Below the pieces are notes generated by a model. It was not told the DNA's origin and did no database searches. It saw nothing but the letters and a program-made list of their open reading frames with translations. From Lactifluus volemus (lineage: Eukaryota; Basidiomycota; Agaricomycetes; Russulales; Russulaceae), in NCBI GenBank assembly GCA_022376515.1, contig WTXI01000118.1:1-64000 (forward strand): a stretch of DNA of 64,000 nucleotides, in the 5' to 3' direction. The position numbers and the translations under genes are program-made. Numbering within the stretch: position 1 is the stretch's first letter; the number at the start of each line of letters is the position of its first letter. Of this stretch, positions 46,573 through 57,578 are shown piece after piece.

Positions 46573-49175
46573 CTAACGTACTCTAATGGGTTCTAGTACG
46601 GCGAGGTGCTTACTAGGGAGATCTATGTCGAGTGAAATTGTTTCGGATGTGAATCGTACAACGAACCGGCCATCGTCCTTCCTGCCATTTATAGTGCCTG
46701 AACAGCCAAAAAACTGGCAGTCTCTACTTATGACCACGACTTCACCGCCTGCCTTTGGCTCCCATGGAAGGAGGCAGTTGGGATTGATACTCATCTGAAC
46801 AATGTTCACGCCTCTAACCATGCTGATGATAACTTCCCCCTCTCCCGGCGGCGAGTCCCACTGAGCGTCAGGCACTGACCTGGCCGTCTTGTTCTTATAC
46901 ACGAGTAAGTCTTTGTTGGAGTCCACCCGACTGATGGTAAATGGTATCCTCTTCGTCTGGAGAAGCGTGCGTATTGCGGGGAAAAACAGCCAGTGATCTA
47001 AGGGACATATCACTGAGATGGCGATAAGATCACTATATTTAATGACCTACCTCTTTGAGAGCCCTCCGGTTCCGGTGTGAGCCGCTCAAAGTCAACAGGT
47101 ACACCGGACGGTGGTGTGATAGGGCGAGGAGGGGAGGGTGGTCTTGCAGGTTCTGTCGCCGGTCTTACCTCCGCAAATCCAACTATGAGATCGTATGCAA
47201 AACAGAAAAAAAAACACACACGTACACGGCTATGAAGTCACACCATGAGACGAGTTGCCGTGGCGAACTCGTGGCAACCAGGAGGGCTTGGGGTTCCACT
47301 ATTACCCCAGATGGGCCGACATCCTTGATAAGGCCATGGTAAGACTTGAAGGCACCGCGAGTGATCACGACTCGCCGACCGACAAAGGGATGAGTTGGAT
47401 CATTCCGTGGCAAAGAAGGACCCTGTATAGCGCAGACGTTGAGCTGCTGCTCATTGATCATAAACTATGCAAGGACGTCAGCAAGGTTTCTTCATGGGAC
47501 TGGTACTTACCTCGCGAAAAGTATGTTCATCCACTACGCGTGCGGTACCACCATCCATCTGCTTGATGAACCCACGCCGCTTCCCCTGTCCACCATCGCT
47601 ATCCGCATGGAATTCAACCCACGTCCCTACCCGTTGTTGTGACCGCTGAAGGGGAGGATCGTAGAACTCAACCAAATCCTTGAAAGTTGTAACCTATTGA
47701 TTGTCAGTAGTTATCGCTGTGAAATCTAATCACCTTACCTCTTGGATCGGGTTAGATCGGACGTAAACTAGTGTTTGATCGGCATCGTTGACCGATTCGA
47801 CAATCCCGTATGAGTCCCCACAGCGTGCCTTGACGTTGTCTCCTGGAATATAATGCGGCGCTAATTTACGGAGAGGGATTAGAGGCATCACCTGGAAGTC
47901 AACTTGTTTCTCCGGTATGATAGAGGCAACGCCGTCAACGATCTCATTGATATGGCCGATGAGGCCGATGAGATCCCCAGATTCTACCTTAACCCTTTGC
48001 TCGGGTTGCAGTGAATCTTGGGCAAAGTGGTGGCGACACTGGCCGAATGAGGGCCTCTCACTGACGCTCGAGGCCGCGAGAAAGATTAGGAATGTAGAAG
48101 GGGAGGGTGAGCTGACGACGAGGAGACTGGTCGACGAATAGCTTGTCATGAGCAAGCCGGATTCGTATGTTTCATTGCGGAATATGAACGTGTCAGATGA
48201 GATGTTCCGCACTTTTGCAGCGCCCCATTCATGTATAACTTGGGCTTCGGACCACATACGCGGGGGTGGTCTGAAAGACCGCTTCCTCTTACCGATGTGA
48301 CCCGCACTACGCAGATCGGTCTTGACGGGAATCCGAGGGACCAGCGCGACCACGATGTCTAAGTCGGATGAGTCACGGGATCCACATACAAACCCAATAT
48401 CCCCGCGATAAAGTCCATAGTTTATCCGCACCCATTGACCTTCCTGGATGGAACAGGCCAATGTGTTGCGGCTACTGAGCAATGCAGTACGCTCCTCAAT
48501 GGGGACCAGCCGTGGACTGTGATGGGCGAGGACGGTTACCAGCCCGCTGAGGGCCCGTCCCACAGCTGGGAGACTGCCTTCCAGGAATACATAGCCCGGG
48601 ATCCCATCTCGGGCAAAAATTGAGGTGACGTCCAGTCGCTCTAATCGTGTGCACCGGCGGAAAAGTTGAAGAACGAGACTCGACTCGAATCCGAGCTAGA
48701 GATTGTTAGATGGTACTTACGGCGGGTATGCGATGACTTACCTTGACGCGGACAGCCCATATACCGGGATCGGAGTCGGTCGGGACGAGTAGATGCTGTG
48801 GGACAACATCCACTTCGTACCTATGTGCATGCCCAGAGTCCTTAGCAAAGTCATTGATGCGTGCTTCCAATTCCGAGGCCTCTGTAGCGGAAATGCGATC
48901 GTCCGGCAGGAACACAGGACGTTCGCTCGGATCAGCAACACTTTCCTCCAGATCATCGGCCAAAAAATCGTCTAGTAGAGTGGGGTCAGATAACTCATGT
49001 ACAAACCGATACAGATTTTACTTACCTAGCTCCTCCTCATACTCCTCATCTTCTTCGTCTTCATCGGCTACGATCGCTTCAAGATCAAGCAAGTCGTACA
49101 GCTAAAACCAAAAAAAAAAGTGAATTTAAGTATGGTCCGTGTTGGCTGGAAGTCACGCACCGAGATGTCTGTCAT
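46573..49175 (-). CDS. SPT5-like NGN-KOW protein
   Basis: Eight exons: 49161-49175, 49026-49101, 48742-48971, 47739-48695, 47511-47693, 47242-47464, 47051-47182, 46573-47012, 751 aa; phases are consistent throughout. An acidic N-terminus (DEDEEDEEYEEE) precedes an NGN domain: DPGIWAVRVKLGFE, then GIPGYVFLEG, then SPRLVPIEERTALL (~97-185). KOW modules follow: GQWVRINYGLYRGDIGFV (~192), RVKVESGDLIGLIGHI (~340), GDNVKARCGDSYGIVESV (~392), GRRVVITRGAFKSYHGLI (~515) and a weaker one near 700. This is the architecture of the transcription elongation factor SPT5 (DSIF large subunit), without the C-terminal heptad-type repeats of cellular SPT5. Encoded inside the transposon, divergent from the SANT gene across a palindrome. 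The e6-e7 junction (donor gtgact) is the least certain splice. Confidence 0.82.
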
Positions 49176-50049
49176 GTGTGAAGGCGTTTGAGAGAAACGG
49201 GCGTTGGGGGCTGGGTGTAAAGCCTTTGATATAAGAACTGAGCTTTTGTTTTTACCACATCAGCTGCATGTTTCATATCCGAGAAACGAGCGGACTCACC
49301 TCGGCTGCTCCACGCACCCGTGCTCCACCGAAAGTATTGAGACAAGGCGATATAGGTGCGGGATCAGCTCCACTTGCTCCAACCGCGATAAGACGCGTAC
49401 CGAATTTTACGTACCGGACAGCCCCGTGGGTTTGGCACGCCTTGTATTAGGTGTCTCCTCGAAGGGAGGCTGAAGCGTCCAACGCCAATCCCTCCCCCCA
49501 TTGAGGGGCCAAGTATCTGTTTCATCTACGCTTTTTCGAACTTACTAACTGTTTTTTTTCAGTTTATTTAGTTGATAAATATGAACTCTATTCTACGTAG
49601 ATCCTACGCTATGCTAAGTCTAATATACGCAGACGTGATGAGTGAGGTAGGGAGGAAGATGGTGGGGCGAAAAGAGAAAACGACGCGCCTGAGATAATGA
49701 ATAAATATGGGCCTACTGCGGCCCCGTACATTTTGGCGCACGTGTCGACCGCTGGCGGACCGGACCTAGCCGTGGCGATGAGAATTTTCGACCGGTCCGC
49801 CAGCTACCACCTACCGGTCCGCCAGCGGTCGACACGTGCGCCAAAATGTACGGGGCCGCAGTAGGCGCGTATTTATTCATTATCTCAGGCTTATTGCTTT
49901 CTCTTTCTCGCCCCACCATCTTCCTCCCTCATCTGCGTAGCACTTAGTCTCTAGCGTTAGCGTACAATCGTAGGTCAGATATACTTAATAGTTTAATTAT
50001 TTTAATCAACAAAAACATAAGAAAGGAAAAGAAAAAAAAAACATAAACG
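49176..50049. promoter_or_regulatory. Divergent promoter region of SPT5-like and SANT genes
   Basis: Only 874 bp separate the two start codons. The middle is occupied by a long palindrome (49641-49935). Short poly-T/poly-A tracts flank it (49551 and 50031), and more weakly matching sequence extends the symmetry outwards. The arrangement implies joint regulation of the two cargo genes. Confidence 0.65.
49641..49935. repeat. Near-perfect palindrome, arms about 135 bp
   Basis: The left arm 49641-49766 (ggaggaagatggtggggcga ... ggcgcacgtgtcgaccgctggcggaccgg in pieces) is mirrored by the right arm 49813-49935 on the opposite strand, leaving a short central spacer. The innermost 50 bp of each arm are essentially identical. 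The spacer holds another copy of 'ccggtccgccagc', so this motif occurs three times. Each arm contains a CACGTG-type hexamer within gcgcacgtgtcg. Confidence 0.88.
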
Positions 50050-51331
50050 ATGTCGTCATCTCAACCGCTTCCGGACTTGGTTCGCTCCGCTGCGTTTACG
50101 GTAGCCAACCCGAGTCTCCGAAATGTCGCTGACCCGTCACCGAGCTCTGAAGAGCATAGGGAACAGCTCGCTACAAAGTGGTGGACGGCGGAGGAATTCC
50201 GGAGCAAAGGTACGGTTTATCTCCTTCGCACCTGCTCGTATCGCTTAAGTGAGAACCAGGCATTCTCTGCCGTGAGGGTAAATACACGGATTCCGAAACG
50301 GAATGCATACGAAGCGTGATCAGCGAGTACATGGAGGTAAGTGACGCCTTCGGCTTATACGGCATTATAATTTACCCTCAACAGCGACATAATATGACTG
50401 AAGGTGAACTCTGTTCGGGGCCAATAGGCAGTTAGGCTTTTGGGCCCATATCAGTAAGTCGTGCTTATCTCAAGCCTTATCTGTTTGCTGATCCATTTTA
50501 GCGCGCGCTCTTCCTGAGCGGCGCGTCGCTTCCGTTTTTGGCTATGTACGACGCATCTACCAGCCCCTGAAAAGTGGGGGGAAATGGTCAATTGAGGATG
50601 ATGCAACACTGGCGCAGTAAGTGATCTACATGTGTATAGGGAGTACTATTGACTTGTACGCCAACTCCTAGAGTGGTCGAAATGTACGGGCGGGACTGGG
50701 ACAAGGTCTCGGAAGCCCTGGAACGACCCAAAAAGGAGTGCCTGAACCGGTTCCAGAAATGCATCGAACACAAGGACACTAGACGAAAAGGTAAATCTTT
50801 TTTGGTTAGCTTGTGAAACGGGGGCTTATTCGTAGTGCAGGTAAATGGACCGCCGAGGAGGAATCACGTCTTACAGAGATCGTCAAAAGCCTGGGATGGG
50901 TGGGCTCGTCATCCCTGCCACCACGTATTCCCTGGACTGAGGTAGCGAGGCTGATGGATCAGAAGCGGACGGCCACCCAGTGCCGCAACAAATGGTATGC
51001 GCCAACTCAATATCATGGTATATTTCTATTTTATATTCACAGGTACGATTATATGGTGCCAGCAATGCTCAATGACGGCAAATCGCGTCGCTGGAGTGTC
51101 GCTGACACCTTCATTCTGGTCCACAAGTAAGTGCTCGGGCATTTTCTTTCTACTCAAACTTACTTTTTTTGCAGAATCGCGTCCTTAGATCTTGACAGGG
51201 AAGAGGACATTGAATGGTATTCCCTTCCAGACGAGAAATGGGACTACTGGACTATCCATAAGCTTCAGCAGAGGTGGGGTCAGCTCAAGACCACCGTCAC
51301 CTCTGAAGGTGCAACTCATCGTCGTGGGTAG
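50050..51331 (+). CDS. Reb1/TTF1-like SANT (Myb) DNA-binding protein
   Basis: Eight exons: 50050-50214, 50277-50336, 50432-50453, 50502-50616, 50672-50790, 50841-50994, 51043-51126, 51175-51331, 291 aa. Two clear Myb/SANT repeats: GGKWSIEDDATLAQVVEMYG with CLNRFQK, and KGKWTAEEESRLTEIVKSLG with the following IPWTEVARLMDQKRTATQCR and NKW. A third, diverged module comes after (SRRWSVADTFILVHKI ... LQQRWGQLK). The order matches Reb1/TTF1-type proteins, which bind specific DNA and can stop replication or transcription. The first intron donor is ambiguous: gtttat at 50215 keeps the frame, the stronger gtacgg at 50210 does not. Encoded in the transposon; it could bind the element's own DNA, but that is inference. 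Confidence 0.78.
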
Positions 51332-51709
51332 TCTCTCTCTGGGCTGAGTGCTTAACACTGACCCAATTCAAGAGATCGTCCAGCGATTGCAGGAAAAATT
51401 CCCCCCCACCGCATAACAGTTCATTTATAAAACTACATAGGGCAGAACAATTTTCGGACAGGTAGATATCAATGTCTCATAGCAGCACCATATAGTTCCA
51501 TATTAAATGCATTTTTATCTGATATCGAAGATGTGGGAGAGTACAAGAGATAGATGAGTCCGTGACGCTGGGTACTATCGTCGCGTTCGCCCCTCGGATT
51601 TGGAGAGCGAGCCCCCATTTGGTCCGTGGGGACACAGTTTTCCAAGTTAAGTCATATTACCACCACCTCCTCTACCCCTGCCCTCACAAGCCATTGCCCA
51701 CAGGTAGAA
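51332..51709. other. Convergent 3' ends of SANT and transposase genes
   Basis: About 380 bp without coding features, holding both 3' untranslated regions. Confidence 0.5.
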
Positions 51710-54700
51710 TCAAAACGTCTTGTGAGACGGTTTCCGTATCTGCCTTTCCTCTGGAGAGGGAGGAAGTGGCCTCGTCAAAGTTGGTGGGGTACTGGGGCAA
51801 TCTAGTTTCCGCTTTTTGGACGTTGAGGAACCAGGTGTGTTATCGTGAGTCTCCAGATCTTCGGATCTTTGCTGTGATTTGGAGTTAATCTCCTCTTGTA
51901 TACCGTGTATGGCCGTTCGGAGATCTTTGATCTTATCTGTATAACGCAAGGTGGTCGATTCACGGAGGTTTGTCCATAGGCTAAATAACTTGGGTAAAAC
52001 GTAGTCCATGTCAGAGTCGATGCGCTGATCTAGCTGGGCGGAAATGGCACGTGAATTACTATCATACTAACCCGATCATTAGAACAGTATTTGACGTGGC
52101 CAAATTGCATTGATCATACCAGTGATCTATCGTCATCGCGATCCGAATTATCACCAGGATCACTCCCCTCGGTGTCATCATTCATTTCCATTTGGGCCGC
52201 GATCTCGAGTTCCATATCAATAAGGGTTGGTACGTCTGTCATTTCCTTATATGGTGGAATTTCGGACAAAGCTGATGGTACCATTGTAGGTGGCGGTATC
52301 GGTTGCGTGTAGCCGTTAGGATATATGCTCAGTAAAACGGGGACGGTAGGTGGGTTAATCTCCTGTTCGAGGGCAGCATACTTATCCTGTGCCTCGAGCA
52401 ATGACACAGGGAAATGGCCAACGCTGGACAGATGCCCTATTTGGACCTGATGCAGTAAGTGTAGTCGGAAAGCACGCAGGTGCTTACACGCCCCTCCACG
52501 CTGCAGCCAGTCGGGACAGGTACATGTGGCCGTGCCCTTTATGTTGTAGGTGAGCCAGTATCGTTCATGAAATTGAAGATTAGGATTTGATAAAGATGTC
52601 GCACAAGTTGCCCAGAGTTCGGATGGATGTCCGCTAACAATTAGCAAAAGACGTCGCTCCTGAAGGATTCCTATGGCCATTCCCTCCCGGCGAGTATCTT
52701 CTTCAAACCATGCCAATGGCTCTGATGCTTGGTTGTGTCTTACCCCAGATGCGTATTTACTGGGTAAGGTCCCCCCTCCAGCAGGGCCAGTGAATCGGGT
52801 CGCTCGCCATGCAGTTGCCTTGTCTCGTTGACGGACCTGAGCAAACACGAAAGGTAGGATGTGTCGAATAAGATGGAAGATGAGCACGTCGAATCGAAGA
52901 CGGTAGCCCGAATGCTGCCAGTAAGATAAGTGCTTCTTCTTGATCACCCGGTTGAAAGACTCCAGGTGGTTCGTTGTCGGGAGCACCCCTTCGATAGGAA
53001 TGCCCAGTCGTGATGCAGCCTGATTTCGTCCGTAGGCCGACCAGGATCGCCATAGATCTTCTTGCATCCAGGACTTTGACAGGTACGTAATGAATACAAT
53101 ACCCCCTTTGACGTATGGCTTATTAGCCTCATCGTCAACGAGACTGTTGAGCCATCTTCTTTCAGTGTCAATGAGGGTTAAGGCGCCTTGATAGTTGGTG
53201 CTGGCGAGCAATCTTATCGGTACGGTGAGTGTCAGGGTCACGGTAGGTATATATGAGCAACTTACGATAACTCTAGATTCTGAATACGCTCAAGGACCTT
53301 ATACCGCAGGTGACTATCTCTCTTTGGTAGAGTAGTCTGGCGTTTGTTAGTCCAGCACTGCCGCACGTGGAATCTGCAGAGTAAGAGAATGATGGAAGGC
53401 CATGTCGCCACCAATGCGCCTCGCTCCTTGGTATCGGTATCGGTAATGGCGACACAGGGCTCAAAAACTCTGTTATTGGCTGACTTACGGGAAGACAACC
53501 AGTTCTTCCAGGTTCTCAGTAGGTGCGTAAGAACTACTATGTCATAACCGGCGTGTGTTGCAAGTGTTCCTGGAGGTGCGGAAAACAGGAACAATGCAAC
53601 GGGTAAGCCTTTCCCTTGGGGATCTACGCCCATCGCAATCCAGAGAAGCAGTCTTGAAGAACAGACACCAAAGGTTCCGTCAAGTATGAGCTGGGAACGG
53701 TGGACATAGGACCATGCTGCATCCTCCATGTCCTTCGTTGATATAAAGATCTCGAAGCGATCACCACGCTTCGCTCTAGCGCTATAATGAAAGACGCATT
53801 CGGCTAGATCTTTTGAGAATTGAGGTGAGTCTGGATTCATCCAGTCGTGAACATTGTCCTCGGCACGCTTTTTGATATCGATCCCTTGGGATTGCTGATG
53901 CCGGGCGTAGATCCGACGAAGATCAGAGCCCTGTATATTATATCGGAAATTGGCCTGCTCTGGGTGAGTGGTCCACTGTTCGCGATATGCTAGCTGATGG
54001 TACATTTCCAGGTTGCGTATCTGAATGGACGTGATACTGTGTTTTTAATATAGTCAGCTCAGTTCGGGGCTCATCTATTGTTGGTACGTGCCTAGCTCCT
54101 TCCCTCAGTTGTGCTAACGCCACTTCAATCACATGAGGATGCAGGGGGATGGATGGCATTCGCGTCATAACACCAAGTTGACATTCTGGGTTATGCTCTA
54201 GGATGCCAACAATGCGACGTATTTTGAGAGGCTGTTTTTCGTATGTGATGTCGGCATGGGCCAAGCACCCAGTGAAATCATAAGGTGAGTATCGCTTCCC
54301 TGTATCTTCATTTGAACGTTGACGGGTTGTTGCATCTCGACGCGCTTTGTGGTTGTACCCACATTTGCTGAAAGCATGGTATGTTAATTATATTCTATTA
54401 AGTACATGAAGCGACACTGAATACCATTGAAGTAGTATGCGTTTAACACCAGCGTTGGCTTTCTCAGACCGCCATGTGGATGACCACACTGTCATCCATC
54501 GGCTCTCGAGTTGCTCCAAGCTCGGTAAGTCTAGCTTATTTTGTGAAAGCAGAGCGTTTGCTGATGCCTGGGAAGGTGGGGAGCTGTTGAATGTCTGTCG
54601 GATAACCAGCTCCTTTTGATAGTGTGCTTCAATTGCTTGGGCTTGCACATCATCGCACCACAGCCTTTGAGTTGATACCTATGTAGATAATTAGCAGGTG

Positions 54701-55049
54701 ACTTAGTAACCCTAATGTGCATACCTTGACCCCATCTTGTTTTAGATCCTGTCGATACGGAATAATACCCACAGACGTCGGGCTGATCAGAGACATGTGG
54801 GATGGTGCCGCCATTGGAAGATTAGTAGGTAAAGACACCGACGCGTGGTGTCTGACTCTGTAGCATAGTTGGACTTGTAGATCTTGATCCCACTAACCGG
54901 GATGAAATTCTATTCTCATTAAACTCCTCTGCACCGGACAGAACGCCAGTTCTGGCAATGGCACGCGCGTAGTATTTGCGCAATCTGAATACACTTGTCA
55001 ACCGTGTGATTTCAACCCTCAAGAATCCCGCTCTCATTGCAAGGTACAT
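51710..55049 (-). CDS. Mutator-like (MULE) transposase with SWIM zinc finger
   Basis: Exons: 54725-54892, 54425-54678, 54088-54367, 53266-54020, 52120-53212, 51710-52066, plus an uncertain first exon from the ATG at 55049; about 1000 aa. Near residue 180 a zinc-finger-like segment (CKCGYNHKARRD ... GCLAHADI ... HNPEC) resembles the WRKY/GCM1-type DNA-binding fingers of MULE transposases. The DDE core follows: LILDGTFG (~384), AITDTDTKERGAL (~465), CRFHVRQCW, and the acidic residue in TTNHLESFNRVIK (~606). The SWIM finger is CTCPDWLQRGGACKH (~752). The C-terminus is polar and charged with KKRKL. All catalytic positions are present and no stop interrupts the exons, so it may be active. Probable mobilising enzyme of the 44406-55439 element. 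Confidence 0.88.
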
Positions 55050-55177
55050 TACTGCTGTGTCGGCATCATCAGCATGAATGGGCTAATTGTTTGTGCCCTC
55101 CTTGGTCTGATTAAATAGTGCCTGATGTCTTCCATGCGGGTTGCTACATATCCCGTAAGTTTAATTTATTCCCGCTC

Positions 55178-55236
55178 AAGATCGCGCTGGTATATCGCTA
55201 CAGATCGCGCTGGTATTTCGCTAAGGATCGCGCTCA
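55178..55236. repeat. Subterminal 23-bp tandem repeats
   Basis: GATCGCGCTGGTATWTCGCT starts at 55180 and 55203, with a third partial copy at 55226. Position just inside the right end of the element suits transposase-binding sites. Confidence 0.7.
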
Positions 55237-55396
55237 TCCCGACGTCTTTCCTATTTAAGCTACTGGGGCGGGGAGGGGCGTTACGACCGTGACGATGTGT
55301 AAGACTGCCTTACTTGGATTATAGGCGCTTATCGGAAATGGGCAATCTTTGTGTGACAGCGTGATGTTATGTAATTTTTCCATATACGGTAGGTAG

Positions 55397-55439
55397 ATCA
55401 CGTGAAAATTATGTCATTCTTTGTTACAGCTCACTATCC
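55397..55439 (-). repeat. Terminal inverted repeat, right
   Basis: Reverse complement begins GGATAGTGAGCTGTAAC and pairs with 44406-44448 (four mismatches in 43). Confidence 0.92.
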
Positions 55440-55448
55440 GACCACCTG
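55440..55448. repeat. Target site duplication, right
   Basis: GACCACCTG, identical to 44397-44405. The flank then continues 'tgggcactgacgg', which corresponds to 'taggcactgacag' after the empty site in copy B. Confidence 0.92.
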
Positions 55449-55956
55449 TGGGCACTGACGGTACGTGTGGTACGCGGGATATGTCTTTGTTTTTTTCCCT
55501 TGTTTGGAGAGAAACACGCCGTTGTCCGGGATTCTGATTTGATCGTGCGCCACACCGTAAAGATGTAAATGGTTCGTTCTCTAAATGCCAACTTGTTGGC
55601 CATTTGGAGAAAGGTCCCAAAGGTCCCTGCTGAGTCTTTGGGCGAGACGAAAATGCCAAAAAGTGGAGATGGGTTAAATGTCTATACACGCAGAGATACT
55701 TATACATATATCAACGTCACTGCATGAAAGTCGAGGTTATAAAGGCTTAACGGAACAAATGAATGAAGAAAGGGGATAACATGAAAGTCAATGCGCACGC
55801 ACAAGATCGCTGCGCTGGTGTCTGGATTAATCTATGTACTAAAAGTCCATACTAACTAAAGCCGCTCTGAAATGCGGCTCCATTAGGTGCCATCCCACTA
55901 GCATTCAAGTTGCAGTCCCGATCTCGACACCCGCTCCCTAGCGTTGGACTTACAAG

Positions 55957-56719
55957 TCAAGTGTTTAAGCCACACTTGTCAATGTTGCTCCCGCCGCCGG
56001 TAATGGTGAACATGTCGCTCAGGGCATCACTTCGTCCGAGTACTGTTTTTTTTTTTTCGGATGGCGAAAGAAAATGACCACGCGCAAGGGCGAGGCGAAA
56101 TTTTTAAAGTCAGCTTTTCGTATACCCGCAGGTGCGCGGAGGTTTTGAGGGGACAAGGGGGGAGAGAAAAAGGTTGAACGGACGCACAGTCGACCATATA
56201 GTTCTGCCCATCTGGGACTTTCGGCACGATGACCTGGGCTGTGCCTGCACTTACAAGAATGCCCGTCGCAAGCGGGATCTCTGCGATGTAACAAAAAAAA
56301 AAAAAACCGTCGTGGTGTAAGCATGGCTCGTCGTCATAAACCACGCGCATCGTCACTGTGGGAAGGGGGGGGAGAGACTCACCGAAACACCGACGTAGAG
56401 CGTTACCCTCCAGATAGGCAAGAAGGATGTCGGCGGTCGCGTTGGGATCGGGCTGAACGGTCGGGGGGTGCCTGTATGAGCATCAAAGAGGAAAGGCAGT
56501 CAGCTGGAGGAGCCCTGACGGAACTTTGTCAAGTGGAGCCCAAAGAGTAACTGCGCACCATTTCACTAGTTGAGCGCTGTTTACAAGCCATGTGGTGGTT
56601 TTGTTTGGTATCATAACGTTTGGTCCGAAGAGGAAACTGGCGTCATTCTTCACCAGAGTGGCCGCTTGGGCAAGGGCCATGAAGGAAAAGAGGACGGTGG
56701 CAAAGAAGGAGCGGGACAT
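55957..56719 (-). CDS. Small secreted Kre9/KNH-like protein S1
   Basis: Four exons: 56559-56719, 56383-56471, 56188-56280, 55957-56042, 142 aa. Signal peptide MSRSFFATVLFSFMALAQA, then a Kre9/KNH Ig-like domain: NKTTTWLVNSAQLVKW, a middle strand ATADILLAYLEG, AQVIVPKVPDGQNYMVDLL, and the final MFTI. The last intron is long (145 nt) and carries poly-A/poly-T tracts. The usual LFGDSGN motif is LLGRSDA here, a mark of divergence. No GPI signal follows the domain. The gene is the copy-A partner of S3, pushed away from its synthase neighbour by the transposon. Confidence 0.8.
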
Positions 56720-57578
56720 GAGGATTCAATGGGGGGAGAAAGAAAAGGCAGAGAACCCTCAAAGCTGGGAGAAAGGAGGGCATTGGGATGCCATCTTATA
56801 TCATTCTGTACCCCCCTTGACTGGGCTTCTCTCAACGTCAACTAGTATGCGACAGTGATGCATTTGCCCGGCTTCTTCATCTGACCAGCTAATATCGGTC
56901 GTCCAGATATTCCTGTTCTCCCATCATCCGCCTGACGTCCATAGCCGAATAGCCTGAGGCTAGTTACTAGGATGCTCTCCTTGTATCGTGTTTCAAGTTC
57001 CCGCACCCTGCCAGTGGACACCCGGACTCGGAAACTGTCGAAGCTCGTCACTAAGAGTTATCCTTTTCAAGGCCCGACGCAAGTCACGCAACACCGACTC
57101 GAACACGTGCAGTTTCTGCCAGTGCGCCGAGCCTGAGTACTGAGTACTGAGTGCGGGTAATTATTGGGTTGCTCTCTGGGTACGCTTTGAAGGACACATC
57201 ACGAAAATTTCATTTTTGTGATGACAGGGAAACCAACAATTCGTCTGCAGTTCATAGTGGCGCGTTGCACTCTTTGTTCTCTTCCATAAAGTTCCGTTAC
57301 TGGCTGCCTCTTGGCCACAGCGACATTTATGGTGGTCTCTCCTCCTGAGCGATTTCACATTCAATGGAAGCTGTTCAAGTTAGTATGCCAGTGGCCAAGA
57401 CTTGCTTGCACTTCCCGCCACTCGTAAACGGTATTTGCGTCGGTGACACTGCTTTGAGAGTCGGGGTTATAAAGGCTTAAAGGATCAAATGAACGTATTA
57501 GAGTCCATACTAACTAACGCTGTTCAGAAATGCGGCTCCATTTGGTGCCATTGCGGTCCCGATCTCGACAATCCTTCC
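56720..57578. other. Intergenic DNA between S1 and S2
   Basis: The first 270 bp are the shared upstream block of the S genes. A tandem 'tgagtactgagtactgagtg' lies near 57135. Similarity to the region upstream of S2 (near 58860-58930) continues to about 57130. The stretch 57450-57578 begins the 3' flank of S2, which again resembles the flanks of S1 and S3. Confidence 0.55.

Larger units (their letters stand above)
44406..55439. mobile_element. Cargo-carrying Mutator-like DNA transposon, 11,034 bp
   Basis: Bounded by terminal inverted repeats and a perfect 9-bp target duplication (9-11 bp is typical of Mutator-like elements). It encodes, in order: a GRF-zinc-finger/SIM protein (+), an SPT5-like NGN-KOW protein (-), a Reb1-like SANT protein (+) and a MULE transposase with SWIM finger (-), all with intact frames. 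The paralogous segment at 62286-62294 has the unfilled target GACCTCCTG and continues with the same flanking sequence, proving insertion after the duplication. Intact ends and frames suggest a recent arrival. Only the transposase is expected for a minimal element; the other three genes are cargo or accessory functions. Confidence 0.92.
55440..56990 (+). repeat. Segmental duplication copy A, right part
   Basis: Continues the match to 62286-63810 after the transposon, including the secreted-protein gene and its upstream region. A block near 56880-56960 ('accagctaatatcggtcgtc', 'catagccgaatagcctgag') recurs near 58470-58560 and 63710-63800, so all three secreted-protein genes share it. Confidence 0.85.

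Noticed and set aside
44406..55439. Classifying the element as KDZ (Kyakuja-Dileera-Zisupton) or hAT
   Set aside because: KDZ elements are common in these fungi, but the LILDGTFG ... AITDTDTKERGAL ... CRFH ... TTNHLESFN layout, SWIM finger, long terminal repeats and 9-bp duplication fit Mutator-like elements.
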